DNA from: Casuarius casuarius
Lineage: Eukaryota; Chordata; Aves; Casuariiformes; Casuariidae
Direction: 5' to 3'
NCBI GenBank assembly: GCA_003342895.1
Contig: PTFA01000112.1
Location: 2,529,818-2,593,817 of the forward strand
Length of the DNA: 64,000 nt
A program made the translations under genes and the position numbers. This document shows positions 9,261 through 20,999 of the stretch, one piece after another (position 1 is the stretch's first letter; every line of letters begins with the position of its first letter). The notes below the pieces were generated by a model that was given only the letters and a program-made list of their open reading frames with translations, searched no databases and was not told where the DNA came from.

Positions 9261-12200
9261 TGCCCAACTGGGTACAGCCGCGGTCTTGTAGCCTCTGGTA
9301 ATCTCGCTTTTATGTGTAAAGCGGCTCTTGTCAAGGAATTCAGGGAGCGCTCTGATAGCAAAAACGGCAGATAAAAAGATAATATGGAGAATATCAAATT
9401 TCAAAGAGCAGATAAAAGGGCAGGGGAAGGAAATTTCACACATCAGACCAGAAGTAGTCAGTAAAGCAGAAAAGATTTTAAAACACAGGAGCTTCCAGGT
9501 ATTTGTTTTAAGTGAAGGATATGGATTTTCCAAGCTTCCCACCGTGACCGAGCAAAATTATAACTGTAACTTCTCAGATTTCAGCAGGATCGGTAAAAGC
9601 AGATGATCTAAGACACCAGTGCTCTCCTTGGAGCAAAGCCAAAAAAAAAAAAAGTATTCTCAAACCTTGCAGATATGGGCTAACAACGTAAAGGCTTTAA
9701 AAGCCAACAAGAACACCTTAAACATCAACCCATCCCACAGAAGGTGGCAGTTTGGAGAAGGTAAGGCCATATTAATTAGTATGTGCTTAACGGCATTTCT
9801 TCCCCCATTGTCCTCTCCACACGTAGCAGATGTCCCATCTTCATGTTAATGTTAGTCACACAGATCAGGTTTGTGGCTTTTAAATCCTATTAGAGAACGC
9901 CTCCCTCTAGCAAAAAAAGGAAAAAAAAAAAAAGTATGGGAAAATTCTTTCATAATTTATAAACATCACCATATGGCTTTTATCAGGCCTTTCTCATCAA
10001 CAACTCTTAAAAGCGCACTACAAGGGAATCAGCATCGTGAGCTCTATTCCACAAAATGTAAAACTAATACAAAACAACTTGCCCCAAAACAACCAATCCT
10101 TTAGCAAATCTAGGAAGAGAAGCTACATCTCCCAGGTCCTAGACCATACTGTGCTCCAAGAGAACTGACAGCCAAAGGACACAGAAATCTCCTTCTGGCA
10201 CCATAAAGTAAAATCTAATGTTTGTAGTAGACACAGGCAGGATCTTTCTAGGAGACACGGTAAACGCAAACATAGATATTAGGTACAAAAGAGGCAACAG
10301 GTGGGGTTTGTTCAGCTTCAACCTTACATACTTTTAAGTGTCTTAGACAAAATCAGCTTGAGGATAGTGAAGACTATGACCAACATATTAAGTCAAGCTC
10401 TTCGCTACTGAAAGTAGAACTGGCAGCTCTTCTTGGCTTCTGAAATATGACACATAACCTGGCCTTTCTAATGTGCTGCTTTGGATGGCACCCAAAGCCA
10501 GCACCATCTGGCCAGCATGTGCATATGTATACCAAGACGACACTCCTGGCTGACAGATAAATGACACATCACTGCAGCAACATGGACTTTAAATCTCCTC
10601 AGAGTTCGCAAAGCCAGCTAAGCACTCTGGAAACACGAGGCCAGTTAAGCGACTTCAGGGCATCGAGGGCTGAGAACTTCCTGCACGTATGAAATGTGGG
10701 TAAACATTTACTTTGTTTGTAGAAACCATTACCAATACTACAAAAATATGCAAAATGCTTTTCCTGGTGTAGACTCAAAGCAGAGGGTATCACATTTCCT
10801 TCCCTGCCCAAAAGCTAATCCCTAAATTCAAAAGCCTGATTTTTCCACGTCTGTTTTTGCATTCACTCTTGCATGACTCTCTCCTGGCATCACAGGGCAG
10901 TCAAAACCAACATGTTATTCCACAGCTTAGAGCTTCTTGAACCTTGGCCTCCCTCTATGGCGCAGACCAGTCCCTCCTTCTCTCCAGCTGCCAGGACAAT
11001 GCACGGATCCTTCTAAATTGAGTTTCTAGCACTTAACTGATGATTTGGCAGTAAGGAAACGAGGATAGTTAGGTAACAGCACGAATAGCTGTCTGTCCAA
11101 GAGAACAAGTGGGATGGCTCCTATCACATCTAACATCCAATTCTGCATTCACCTGCATGTTTTTATTCAGCTGTTAACTCCACTGAGATAAGGAGACTCA
11201 CACTGGTGGAAAAGAGAGAACAATCATTAACTCAGTTTATGCCAACTGAGAAAAACAGGAACCACCAAGGAGTCTAACAAAATAGCTGCTACAGTTTAAG
11301 ATAGTACGATTCCACCTATCCACCTTGTCCTTTTTCTGAAGGTCAGCATCCCCCAAACAGAAGACACAAGTGCACACATGCTAGCTCGATATGGTCATAC
11401 TACAGATCCAACGGGCGAGACATTCAAATGAGCAATCATTGGATCGAAACATCAACAACTCAACTGTGTCGAGATTATGAGGTTAAAAAGGCATTAAAAA
11501 AAAAAACTATAGCTATAGGAGGAAACTATCCCTAAGAATGTGATCAAAGGCTCCCAAATCATCCTGTTTCAGTTTTTAGAGATGCCAAGCTTGAAACCTA
11601 AACAATTTCCTCATTAAAAGAGTCTAAAGGGATTTCCTAACTGTCTACGCTCCTGGGTCCTCCCACTGATTTAGGCTTGATAGCCCTATCTTCTCCACAA
11701 AATGAAGGCTATCTTCCTTCTAGCGCATTAAAGAGCCACATCAGAAAGCCCAGGGAAACACAAAGCACTGTCCCATATATAAAAGAGAGATGATTCCTCC
11801 TCCCTGGTTATCTAAAATTTCAATGCCGCAGCAACTGGAAAATCTCTCTTAACAATTATGAGCATGCCAAGGAGGGCTGACTCGGAGTGATGGTCCAAAG
11901 CAAGGTGGCTACTTTTAAAGACTGAAGGCCACAGGATTTCCACCTACCATTCTTAACGCATTTATTTGAAGAGTAAGGGCACGTAACAATTGTTTTTGTG
12001 TCTTTCCCTCTTTGCTGAGATATTCAACAGCATCATGCAAGTCTTTCTTACTGCTTCCTCTCTGGCTTTACAATATATTAAAAGGAAGGCATTGCTGATA
12101 AACCACATTATTTTTAAATCCTTAAGTTTCTAACCAAACAAAACAGAAAGACACTTCCTTTGCACGAAGAGGGCATTTCAAAAAGAGGAATCAAGTGAAT

Positions 12201-12685
12201 GGGAGACCTTGAAGAACAGAGACTCTGGGAACTCCAAAGATTAAAACGTCATTTTCATTCAGCGTTAACTATCCTCCGCCATCCCTACAGATCACACATT
12301 TATTATGCCTTCCCCAAAGATGCCACTGGGAGAAATCTTTTATCCTTGTTCTAAATTCCCTCATGAACCCACCATGAAAGTTTCATGTATGTGTTAAAAC
12401 ACTGCAAGCTCATTAGCTACCAATCCAAATAATATCTAAAGGGTAAAACTGACTTTTTTAAAAAAGCATGGAATAACTAGAACAGAAACATTACTAAGAC
12501 AAATAAAAAAGAATTAGTCTTGATTTTCTTTTTTTCCCAACAGTTCAGGTGCACAAAGAAATATATATATATAGTCAATAAACCAATACTAATTCTTATA
12601 AGAAGGGTCTTAAGGTTCAGGACAATTTTAACAGAGGAATAAAGAGTTTGAGGGTTAAACCACGTTCCTGTCTTGACCTTTTAAA
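9261..12685. other. Long AT-rich non-coding stretch with A-tracts
   Basis: About 3.4 kb shows no recognised gene or repeat family. A-runs occur at about 9640-9653 and 9910-9933, either as low-complexity sequence or as degraded poly(A) tails whose elements I cannot identify. A pyrimidine-rich 3' splice-site pattern ends at 12543, and the frame after it stays open for about 30 codons into an AT microsatellite, which argues against coding. A CTCF-like AGGTGGCAG string sits at 9742-9750 but lacks a full core. Confidence 0.5.
12560..12573 (+). repeat. Short AT microsatellite
   Basis: About seven AT units are present, with no flanking element recognised. Confidence 0.75.
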
Positions 12686-12689
12686 CTAT

Positions 12690-13180
12690 TAACAAATCCC
12701 CGCGTGGCCACCGCGCAGCGGCCCGCCTGGAGATCCCGTTCAGGCAGCGTCCACTCGCTTTGCCCTCAGCGTGCACTTGCTGCTTCCCCTTATCTAATCT
12801 TACTTCACGGCACTTCACAGTATCACAGGTTTGGCATTTAAAACATTTGAAAGAAAAACAGGCTGCACAAGCAGAGAGAGAGATTAGAGTCAAGGCGCTA
12901 ATTGTCCGGCGAGGGGCAGCAGCTCCGGGGGCTCGCAGCGAGCCCAGCCCGCGCCGCCCCTTCCCTCCGCGGGGCCGGGTTATAAAATCTCGGAGGATGA
13001 GGCTGCATCTCTGCTCCTGGTGCAGTGCATCGCCCGGCAGGACAGACCCCGTCCCCACCTCGACGGCAACGCGCGGGGAAGGGCTTCGGCGGTCCCCGGG
13101 CAGCAGCACAGCAAGCCGAACGCGTTCGCCGACCCGGCAGCTGCAGAGACAGCAGCATCACGCACAGCGGCAGACGGCAG
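12690..13180. promoter_or_regulatory. CpG-rich pocket
   Basis: CpG density is highest between about 12900 and 13160. Long open frames overlap on both strands: 205 codons on the plus strand (12760-13377) and 142 codons on the minus strand (12681-13109). They are rich in Arg, Ala, Pro and Ser, as GC-rich chance frames are. The plus-strand frame stays open for a further 200 bases into AT-rich DNA and ends in a lysine-rich tail. I recognise no domain, so I call the CpG pocket and not a gene. Confidence 0.4.
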
Positions 13181-13184
13181 TAGC

Positions 13185-13825
13185 CAACGACGAAGTGATG
13201 GTGACGGTCAAGTCAGCAAAGCCGCTGAAAAGTTTTTCAACAAACTGTACCCTGAAGAGGAGCTGTAAAAGAAAAGCTAAGCCTCCCCTTTCCCCGTATC
13301 ACACCAAAATAAAAATAATTAAAAAAATAAATTACCATTCTAAGAGGGTGCAAGGGATCCATGAGAAAAAGGACTAAGCTCTATGCAATTTTTGCACTTC
13401 TACAAGTTGGCAGATAAACACATTTGCTGAACACTGCTCAGGCTACCAACACAGAAATGCATTTATAAACTCCTGATGGGGGGACACGCTACCAGCACAA
13501 AGCCGCGTCCTTGCTTTAGGCCAAGCCTTACTGCCCACTGTACTTTTATGCAGCTAAAGCAAAAGTACTTTTGTAATAAATCATATTAAAACCCAGAGTT
13601 ATCAAAGAAACACTAAGTCCCAGAACCTAATTTGCACTATTTATGAAGAGACGTTAATTCTTCAGGGCACTCCTGCTCTTTGACGCCCCTTCCCCTTGGT
13701 TTCCCTGTCCTTCGCTACTTACGGGATCACAAGCATTTTGGAGGTTTGGAAAGCACAGTATTTAACATTTTATAGAAACATCTGTCAGCAGAGCTGCTAA
13801 ACGCTCTCGTACAGGAGACGAGTGA
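13185..13825. other. AT-rich non-coding stretch, nothing recognised
   Basis: Only the lysine-rich tail of the frame discussed at 12760-13377 crosses into this stretch. There is no repeat consensus or RNA gene. Confidence 0.5.
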
Positions 13826-13829
13826 TGTT

Positions 13830-14430
13830 TATTTAGATGCGCTGCTGATGGTTCCCGGAGCATTTCGGTCCCAAGGCATATGCCGCCCTTCCAAACAGTT
13901 TAGCGCGTGCCGTGAAAGCACGGGTCTCAAAAGGGGAGCTGAAAGTAATTGAGATTGAAGTTTCAGGACCCATCACAGGAAAAACATCCGAGCTCCTCCG
14001 ACGGCTCCAGGCGGAACAAGCAGCCGGGGGAAACGCAGCTCCGCAGCCGGGGCTTGGCCGGGGCAGTTTCACGAACGCCCAGCGACGCCGGCTGCACCGT
14101 CAGGCACCGCAGGGCGAGGACGGCGCGTTGCTACAGCAGCCTCAGTAGCACAAGGTGCAAACTTGCACCGGGACCAGGCGGGTGCTCTGGGGGCAGCAAG
14201 GCAGCTGCCCCGGGCGTCGCGCTCCCCTGTGAGCAAGCGACTCGCCCGTGCGGGCTCCATCCCGAGCAGCGCACGGGGGTGCTCAGCACCCCGGGGCCGC
14301 GACCGCGGCTGGATTTCGATACGGGACAGAAGGGCCATGACCCTGGATGCACTTCGGCTCTCTGCGAGGGGAGCTGGCAGAAGAGAGAGCTCATCCAGCC
14401 CGCAGCCCCTGCGGGTCATAACCTGCTGGA
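13830..14430. promoter_or_regulatory. CpG-rich region, possible CpG island
   Basis: This CpG-rich block of about 600 bases is densest from 13980 to 14330. Frames are open in several phases on both strands (for example 13949-14446 plus, 14069-14419 minus), a composition effect. No translation resembles a known protein and no clear 5' splice site follows a plausible start codon. Confidence 0.4.
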
Positions 14431-14439
14431 TTACCGTAA

Positions 14440-17300
14440 ACTATAAACTGATCAGAGTTAAATCACCTGCAGCTGCCACAGCAAAACCCCGCAGGGATCA
14501 TGAATCTGCATCCCTAGCCTCCCTTTGCTATCTATAAAAAAAAGAGCAACCCTTCATTACATGGTTAAAACCATTACGTTGGACTACAGAGTTTTCAGGC
14601 TAAGTAAGTACGTAAGCGAGAGAGTGATTTATCCAAAGAAGAAAAACTCCCAGTATCAACCAGCCCTGAACAACCCAAAGCACTTCTGCCAAAAAGGCAG
14701 CATCCCAAACTCTGCTGCCTGCTTTTGACATCTGGTCCCTAGAAGCAAAGGATAATACTTTCAGCAACAGATTATGAATCTCTGTATACAGAAGGGATTA
14801 ATGCAGCTTGTTGGTTATAGAGATTAAGGGAAGAAGAAAAAAGAAGGGAGAACTGTGAATTAAAGCTAACCACACAAAAATTAAGGGCTTTATTAAGAGC
14901 AGTAGTCTTAACAAAACAAGCAAGCAAAAAAATTGTGAGCAGAAGAGGAAATCATCTCCTCTGGCAGCGCTTACTCGCTCGGCAGCGCGCGCTTCGCCCG
15001 CCTCCCAAAAGGAGACTTTTGCAGAAGAGGACGCGGGGTTTCGGCGTGTTGTTTAAGACCTCCGTAACCCCCTCATGGGGGGAAAAAAAAATGGATCTTT
15101 GCCTGGAAAGCTTGATCCTGCATAGGAACGGCTGTGCCGCTGAGAGCGTTTTTTATTCTGATGCATGTTGCCTTTAAGTTAGTTGTGTAAATAACAGGTC
15201 CATTCCCCCCACCTGGCTTCCATAGGGAAGCATTTTAACTGCAAAGAAAATAAGACAAAACCTACTATATGGCAAAAAATGCAATTTTTGCAACAAGAAC
15301 CCTAGGAATTTTATGTCACTTCAGCCTGCTTTAGTAATGCTGAGGATCTGCACATACTTGGGTAAAGCAAATTATTCCAATTAAAAAAGAAATAATACTG
15401 CCATATCTCTCAATAGACTTATAATTACTCTGAAAGAAGTAGATTTTTTGGACTCTGCTTTGGGTCTAGAGGTTTCTAATTCCTGTTAAAGGTCAAAGCA
15501 TCTCATTGAGGAAAGATGATGAAGCCCTACCAGAGCTTGACTGAAAAAGGGCACTAAATCCAAATTCTCTCATATTCCTTAAATAAACTCCTAGGCCTTT
15601 GTTTTAGTGCTGAGGATATTTAAGGACACTGCAGTATATGCTTACTGCTAGTCACTCCTATCAGGGAGAGCTTTAAAGTGACTAGAAATCTGCATAAGCC
15701 AACTCCTATCAATGCACCTTTTTTAAGGCCCTTTTATCAGGTGGAACCAAAAACACATGATGCTCTGGATTTGCCACGACGACTTTTGATTTGAATCAGT
15801 GAAAACACGGTAATGGGGGCAAGGAGCGCTGATAAACAGCCAGCACACAAAACTCCAGGTCAGCAACTCTTTACCGCAGATTAAGTGGATTAGCTGATAA
15901 ATTAACACAAACTCAAAGATGTGTTTGCTAAACAGCAAAGATTTTTAGAAGCAGGAAAACCTACAGCACTTGCTTTCACATTAGTCAGTGAAGCCATACT
16001 ACTGCATTTTTCTTTCTTAATCACAACCACCACTCCCAGCACAGACAAACCCACGAAGTACAAGCGGTCTGTTAAACGAAAACCAAAGCAGCAAGCATAT
16101 ATCCAACCTCAAAGAAGAGAGGACTCGAGTTTGCTCCGCCACCAGCTGCAAGGAGGTGAGCAGGTCCTGCCCACGCGGGAACGCGCATCCCCGCTTGACC
16201 TGGAAACGGTCCCTGAAGGGGAAGGTCTGCAAAACCCGGGCAGGCCAGCTCCTGCAAACAACCAAAACGCAACCAGAGCAGACCTCCAGGTCGCAAAGGC
16301 TTGCCAAGATGACAGGCAGCATGCACAAAGAAATGACTAGTTCAGAAATTAGTCATATTACCAGGGTAAAAATGAAACACGACCGACCATCTGAACAGCT
16401 TCTGACTACGCTGGTCCCAGCGCAGAGCTGGCCGACTGCCAAAGCTGCGGCTCAAAGCTGCCACCAAGCAACTCAAGTGCGTTTCTTGGGAGGTTGGTCT
16501 TGGTTTTTGGGGTCCCCCTCTCAAGAAATATCTGTTCCCTCAGCAAAGAGCTTCCTAAATCATCTTTTCCTCTTCATTGCCCTGCCCTGAACGTCTGGAT
16601 TCACACCGCAGGGTTAATTCACCAAGTGACAAAAAAAAGCCAGGGAACTACCTGAAAATAATTCCCAAACCATCTCCCCTGGCAGCAGGAGGTGGCCGGA
16701 TCACAGCAGATTTCCGATGAGCTGCTCAGCCGCTGAGGCCAACACAACCTCCTCGCCTGCTTGCCCTCCCCGTGCCGCCTGTGCCCAGAACATCTCCGAC
16801 GGGGACTTTCCCTAATGCTGAGAGTGAAATACAGAGCTGGAGGCTGCCTGCGCAGCCCCCACACACGTGGAGCTAATCGCAGCCTTTGGCCACGGTAAGA
16901 ACAGGTAAGGCACTGGAAGGGAAGAGCTGGGAAGAGAAAATAGATAGTGGGAAGCGCATAGTAAAGAAAATAAAAGGTCATTTCTCAAATAACCGGGCTG
17001 GGAAGGGATGCCTTCATTTTGAGGGTACTGCAGGCATTTGATGCATTTTTGCAGTTTTCATGCGCGCTAAAGAAAACAGAGCTCTGGGCTCTCTCCAGCC
17101 GGTTTGGCCAGAAAGAAACCCAGCAGTCGGGCAGCCCGGGAGGCCACCGCCACCCTCCACCGCATCTTCACCAAAGGGCAGCAGCTCCGCCACCACCTAC
17201 GGTCTCGAGCATTTCTTGCCCCAAAAGCACTCTGTGGCATAAGTTATTTTAGGCACAATTCAAATACCTTCCTCTAAAACCACTTCCAGGAATTCAGAAG
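14440..17300. other. Non-coding stretch with two minor CpG pockets
   Basis: A small CpG-rich patch lies at 14950-15070 and another GC-rich patch at 16130-16250. The remainder is AT-rich. The frames at 15921-16340 and 16156-16590 (139 and 144 codons) overlap in different phases and show no domain. No interspersed repeat is recognised. Confidence 0.5.
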
Positions 17301-17321
17301 CGAAAAGCCCCAAGCAGGCTC

Positions 17322-18014
17322 TCAGATAACCCACCGTTTCCAACAGCGGACGGACGTGCAAGCTACCTGCCGGCTGCGCCGTTCAGACGCGGCGCGCGTG
17401 GGACCGGCGAGCGCTACGCGCTGCTGCTGGTACAGGCCCTCCGCCTCCAGGACAGGCAGCTCAGTGTCTGGCTCGGAGCGATTCGGGCAGAAAAAGCTCC
17501 CTTTGTGCGAGAACAGAGGCGCTCTCATGTAGCAAAACTCATGAGCTAGAGAACAGAAACACAATACTATATATAAAAACAAGAGGGCACAAACAGCACT
17601 ACAGACTCGTGATGAGAGACTGTGCTTCCTTCCATAGCAAATTATAAATACGTTCTCCGCTAACGGTTTATTTGACTTTTTCTTTCCTTTTCCCCTCCTC
17701 TTCCTCCGAGCCGGCAAATTTAGTGCTTCTAAAAGACAAGCGACACAGAATTGGTCACAGCTCCATCCAGACAGACAAATTTCCCCATTAAGCCTTATTA
17801 AAACACATTCCCTAATTCGGCCTTTACTCAAGGAAGGTTTCCGACTGCCAGATAAGCCACACATCATTTGTAATGTGGACAAAAATCCACTAAGAATTAG
17901 TCTAAAACCAAACTCATTTCCTCTTCGGGCTTGGGCCAAGATCTGAATCAAGGTCTCAGGAGGCGAGACTACAGCATTATAAATCATTACTGGCTGCCTA
18001 TTTGCCTCACACAC
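17322..18014 (-). other. Unassigned 230-codon open frame, probably not a gene
   Basis: This uninterrupted minus-strand frame lies in DNA that is only partly GC-rich, so its length is mildly unusual. Its translation has a basic run around residues 100-115, then a hydrophobic cysteine-rich segment (about residues 137-160) that could pass as a membrane span. The tail is arginine-rich and comes from a CpG patch. It matches no family I know. No promoter, poly(A) signal or splice structure ties it to a transcript. Chance is the leading explanation, and a lineage-specific or transcribed frame cannot be excluded. Confidence 0.15.
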
Positions 18015-18530
18015 ATATTTTTACACTTATTTGAAATCCACATATATGTAACAAAAAATACTGGTGTGGTATTCAGATTATAACTCAAGAGCTATTAGCA
18101 AATAGTTGCTTTGAAGGTCTGAACTGAATCTTTTGCACTGTTTGCATTTGTCAGTGGATTTGTTATACAGTGCAGAACTGCAATGAATTCAAAGTCATTT
18201 AATCACAGCCACCTTGACTTACCTCCTAGCTGCCCAGCACGGAGGTATGCCACGATTCTGTATTTCCAGGTCTTAATACTAAAACACCTTGAAATCCCTG
18301 GATAAGAGTTAACACCCTTTTGTTTCTATCACTAACTCAAATAGTAATTTCACTAATAAAAGTCACCAATGTGAATTCACATCTCTACACGTTATGTTTA
18401 TGGGAGTGAAAGAACTTACCAGTATCAGTGTTTTTTATTTTGCAGGTTAAAAGCAAACTGTTGGTAATCAGTTGTAATAATTTAACTACTTTACATACAT
18501 ATTTCAAAGCTTTCATTTAACCTCTCAGTT
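17995..18530. promoter_or_regulatory. AT-rich block resembling a conserved non-coding element
   Basis: A low-CpG stretch free of simple repeats carries TTTAATCAC, CATTTGTCA, TATTAGCAAATAG and TAATTTCACTAATAAAAG strings that resemble homeodomain, POU and MEF2-like cores. It sits immediately left of a CpG-rich pocket. Enhancer identity is inferred from composition only. Confidence 0.2.
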
Positions 18531-18539
18531 CTGATGGGA

Positions 18540-19045
18540 AAACCGGAACCAAACACAGCCGGGCGGCACCGTGAGCGAGTGGCGAACCCAAACGCAGAGC
18601 GGCAGCTTCCAGCGGCCCCATCCTCAAGCCGCGTGCCTTGGGGCACAATCTTTAAAAAAAATTGGTTTGTGAGAGAGCCACTGCCTTAGCGTAGGTGGCC
18701 ACTGTCTGCAATGAAACAAAACTCAGCAACTGCTCAGCCTGGAGGAAACCGCTTAAAGCAGGAAAAGATTTAACACACTGCTCAGAGGATCCCAGCGAAG
18801 GCCTCGGCCGCGGAGCGGGCACCTCCCCTGCGACACGGCAGCAGCGAGGCGCCTTTCACGAGGGCCAGCGCTGCAGGGAAAATCAAACGCGGGCGCAGAC
18901 CAAAGTCCTCCCTGCGATCTCGGCGCTTCCCAAGCTGTCAGTGAGGAGGCTGCCACTGTCACTTACCCGCTCAGTCGCTCTCGCCCATCAGCCGCTGATA
19001 GCGCGCCTGTCACAGCCGCAGCGAAGCTGCAGCCGGAGATGACAA
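18540..19045. promoter_or_regulatory. Two adjacent CpG-rich patches
   Basis: CpG is clustered at about 18545-18640 and 18795-19030. Frames on both strands are open for up to 115 codons without recognisable domains. The patches flank a short A-tract at 18652-18662. This may be a weak CpG island. Confidence 0.35.
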
Positions 19046-19147
19046 ATCGCAGGGAATATGTGTCAACACAATCAACTGGCCTGAAGACAGACAGCTGGTG
19101 CACAAATTCCACCACAGACAATATCGCTGGTGAAATCATTCCAGGGC

Positions 19148-19195
19148 ATTTTTAGCAATAGCAACCTCTCAACAACAGCCCCAATTGCTAAAAAT
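19148..19195. promoter_or_regulatory. 12-bp inverted repeat with MEF2-like core
   Basis: ATTTTTAGCAAT (19148-19159) and its exact reverse complement ATTGCTAAAAAT (19184-19195) flank 24 bases. With the next base the right arm contains CTAAAAATA followed by G, the YTAWWWWTAR pattern bound by MEF2. The left arm carries the same core except for its last position. The feature may act as a paired binding site, or the symmetry may be chance. Confidence 0.4.
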
Positions 19196-19199
19196 AGCC

Positions 19200-19930
19200 T
19201 GCTGAAGACTTGCTCCAGCATAAATAACAGTGCTGGGTAAATTTGAGTCATGACCCACTTGGTGACATACAAGCAAAACAAGCACAAACCTCATAAAGAA
19301 GTTAAGAGATTAACTGCCTAGAGCCCTAGCAGTTTTAGTGCACCTATATTAAAATGTTTTCTCAACAACATTAGTGTTGGTTGGTAATAGGGTCCCCTCT
19401 GCCTACCTCCCTATGCGGCATTTCAGGGGACTCTATGTACCCATGCGAAAAGCAAAGGCTCAGGTAATTCTTCAGTACAAACACACATTGACGTAGTCTA
19501 AAATCAAACCTTCCTCACTGCAAGCGAAGGAGACTACCGCATCAAAGCTGTTAAGTGTCCCCATCTCTCAAGGACTTCAGAAGTTGCTGACGGGCACTCA
19601 GCAGGTCACAGAACATAGCTCCCGTGTCCAGGAAAATGGAGCAAACGCTGCTTCTCCATCAGGTTTGAATCTTGAAAAGAAGTGGCGTGTCAGGGAAAAA
19701 GCTGCATTTCCCCCGGGTATACAAAGATGCACTTTTCCCAGTGCAAGCTGTAGCAGCAAGAGCAAGTTGTGACTGCTCAGCACTTAAGAACAAAGTAAAA
19801 AGAAATGGTCACATGAGCAGCGATTCCTCAGGTAGAAATAAGGACAGAAATCCTCCCCACTTTGTTTTAGCAGAAAAATCTTCCTGCCTCAAAACTCCTC
19901 ATTGTAGGAGTGTCACTGCAACAACTCAGG
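19200..19930. other. Unique non-coding stretch, nothing recognised
   Basis: There are no repeats or exons that I recognise between the inverted repeat and the 3' end of the LINE relic. The frames at 19584-19772 and 19672-19947 are short and featureless. Confidence 0.5.
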
Positions 19931-19934
19931 CCAC

Positions 19935-20985
19935 CAGACTTGTCTGAATTAATTCCTGACTCAAACACAGCCTCTTGTTTAAAAAGGCTCAATTCAGAGA
20001 TATCCAGAGATGAAGGAGTCATCACAATACTTGATAAACTGCTACAGTGGTTAATTATTCATCCTGGTAAAATTTTGCAGCTTATCTCTAGTCTAAACGT
20101 ATCAGTGTTACAGCTTTCCAGCTGCTGGATCCTGTTACAATTTTGACTGCCAGACGGAAGAGTCCTCTATTATCAAATTTCTCTTCCCTATACAGGCGGT
20201 TATAAATTGCAATCATGTCACCCCCTAGCCCTCTACAGTAAAACAGACAGAGCTCCTGGAGTCGCTCGCTGCAAGACAGATTTTCCAATTCTTTAACAAT
20301 TCTCATGACACCTGTCTGAAGTCTCTCCAATTTTTAAACATCCTTCTTGAATTGCAAGTACCAGAATGGGATACAGCATTCAAGCTACACTCATGCCAGT
20401 GACCTTCTTAGACCTACTCGCCTCAGTATTTCCCCTACCTATATGTTCAAAGATTACATTATCAATTTTGGGCACAGCTAGGCTGGGAAACTCAAACTCA
20501 GATGATTATGTCTTGACACCGAAGTCTCTTGCAGGATAACCGTTTCTCAGGAGAGACCCGTCCCTCTTCCATCTCCTTGTTGTATAAGGGCTCTCATTTT
20601 GCTTCTAGAGTATAGCATTTTATTGCATCAGAACATATTGTTCGCAAAGCAATCCCAGTCACTCTGGCCTGCTCCTTATCTCGCACTCTGCCTAATCTGT
20701 TTGTTATCTGAGGACTTTATGAGTAATGGTTTTATTTTTTTTTCCCCCCGGGTCACTGATTAAAAGAAGTTAAATAGTACTATGCTAAGGACCTAGTACA
20801 AACATACCATCTTAAAGCTGGCACTTTTTGGCCTCCTCCATTTTGAAATCTACTATTTAGCTAATTCTCAACCCAGTTCTTCTGCTGTTTTGCTTAAACA
20901 TCTTCATGAACAAAATAATAAAGCTGAGACGAAACCACTTGACTTCAAAGTATATTGAATCAAATATCTGTGACTTCCACATCTG
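19935..20985 (-). mobile_element. CR1-clade LINE relic (3' part of ORF2 and 3' end)
   Basis: Read on the minus strand, the last part gives a frame (20330 to 20088) with LQTGVMRIVKELENL, ERLQELCLF, GGDMIAIYN and FDNRGLFRLA. These match, in order, the C-terminal region of the CR1-clade reverse-transcriptase protein known from amniotes (pattern LQRRATRMI, RLKELNLFSL, RRLRGDLI, FDNGLFNLAEK). The sequence continues 5' through segments I recall from turtle and crocodile CR1 copies ('ggtcactgattaaaa', 'cacttgacttcaaagtat'). It continues 3' through the 'gtctgaattaattcctgactcaaa' segment at about 19940. Stops and indels break the frame, so it is inactive. The 5' end of the element is missing, as is usual for truncated LINE insertions. 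Confidence 0.85.
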
Positions 20986-20999
20986 AATGCAGCAGAGGT

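Noticed and set aside
12530..12640. Exon after the strong pyrimidine tract ending at 12543
   Set aside because: The open phase reads through an AT microsatellite (Tyr-Ile repeats) and ends without a usable 5' splice site.
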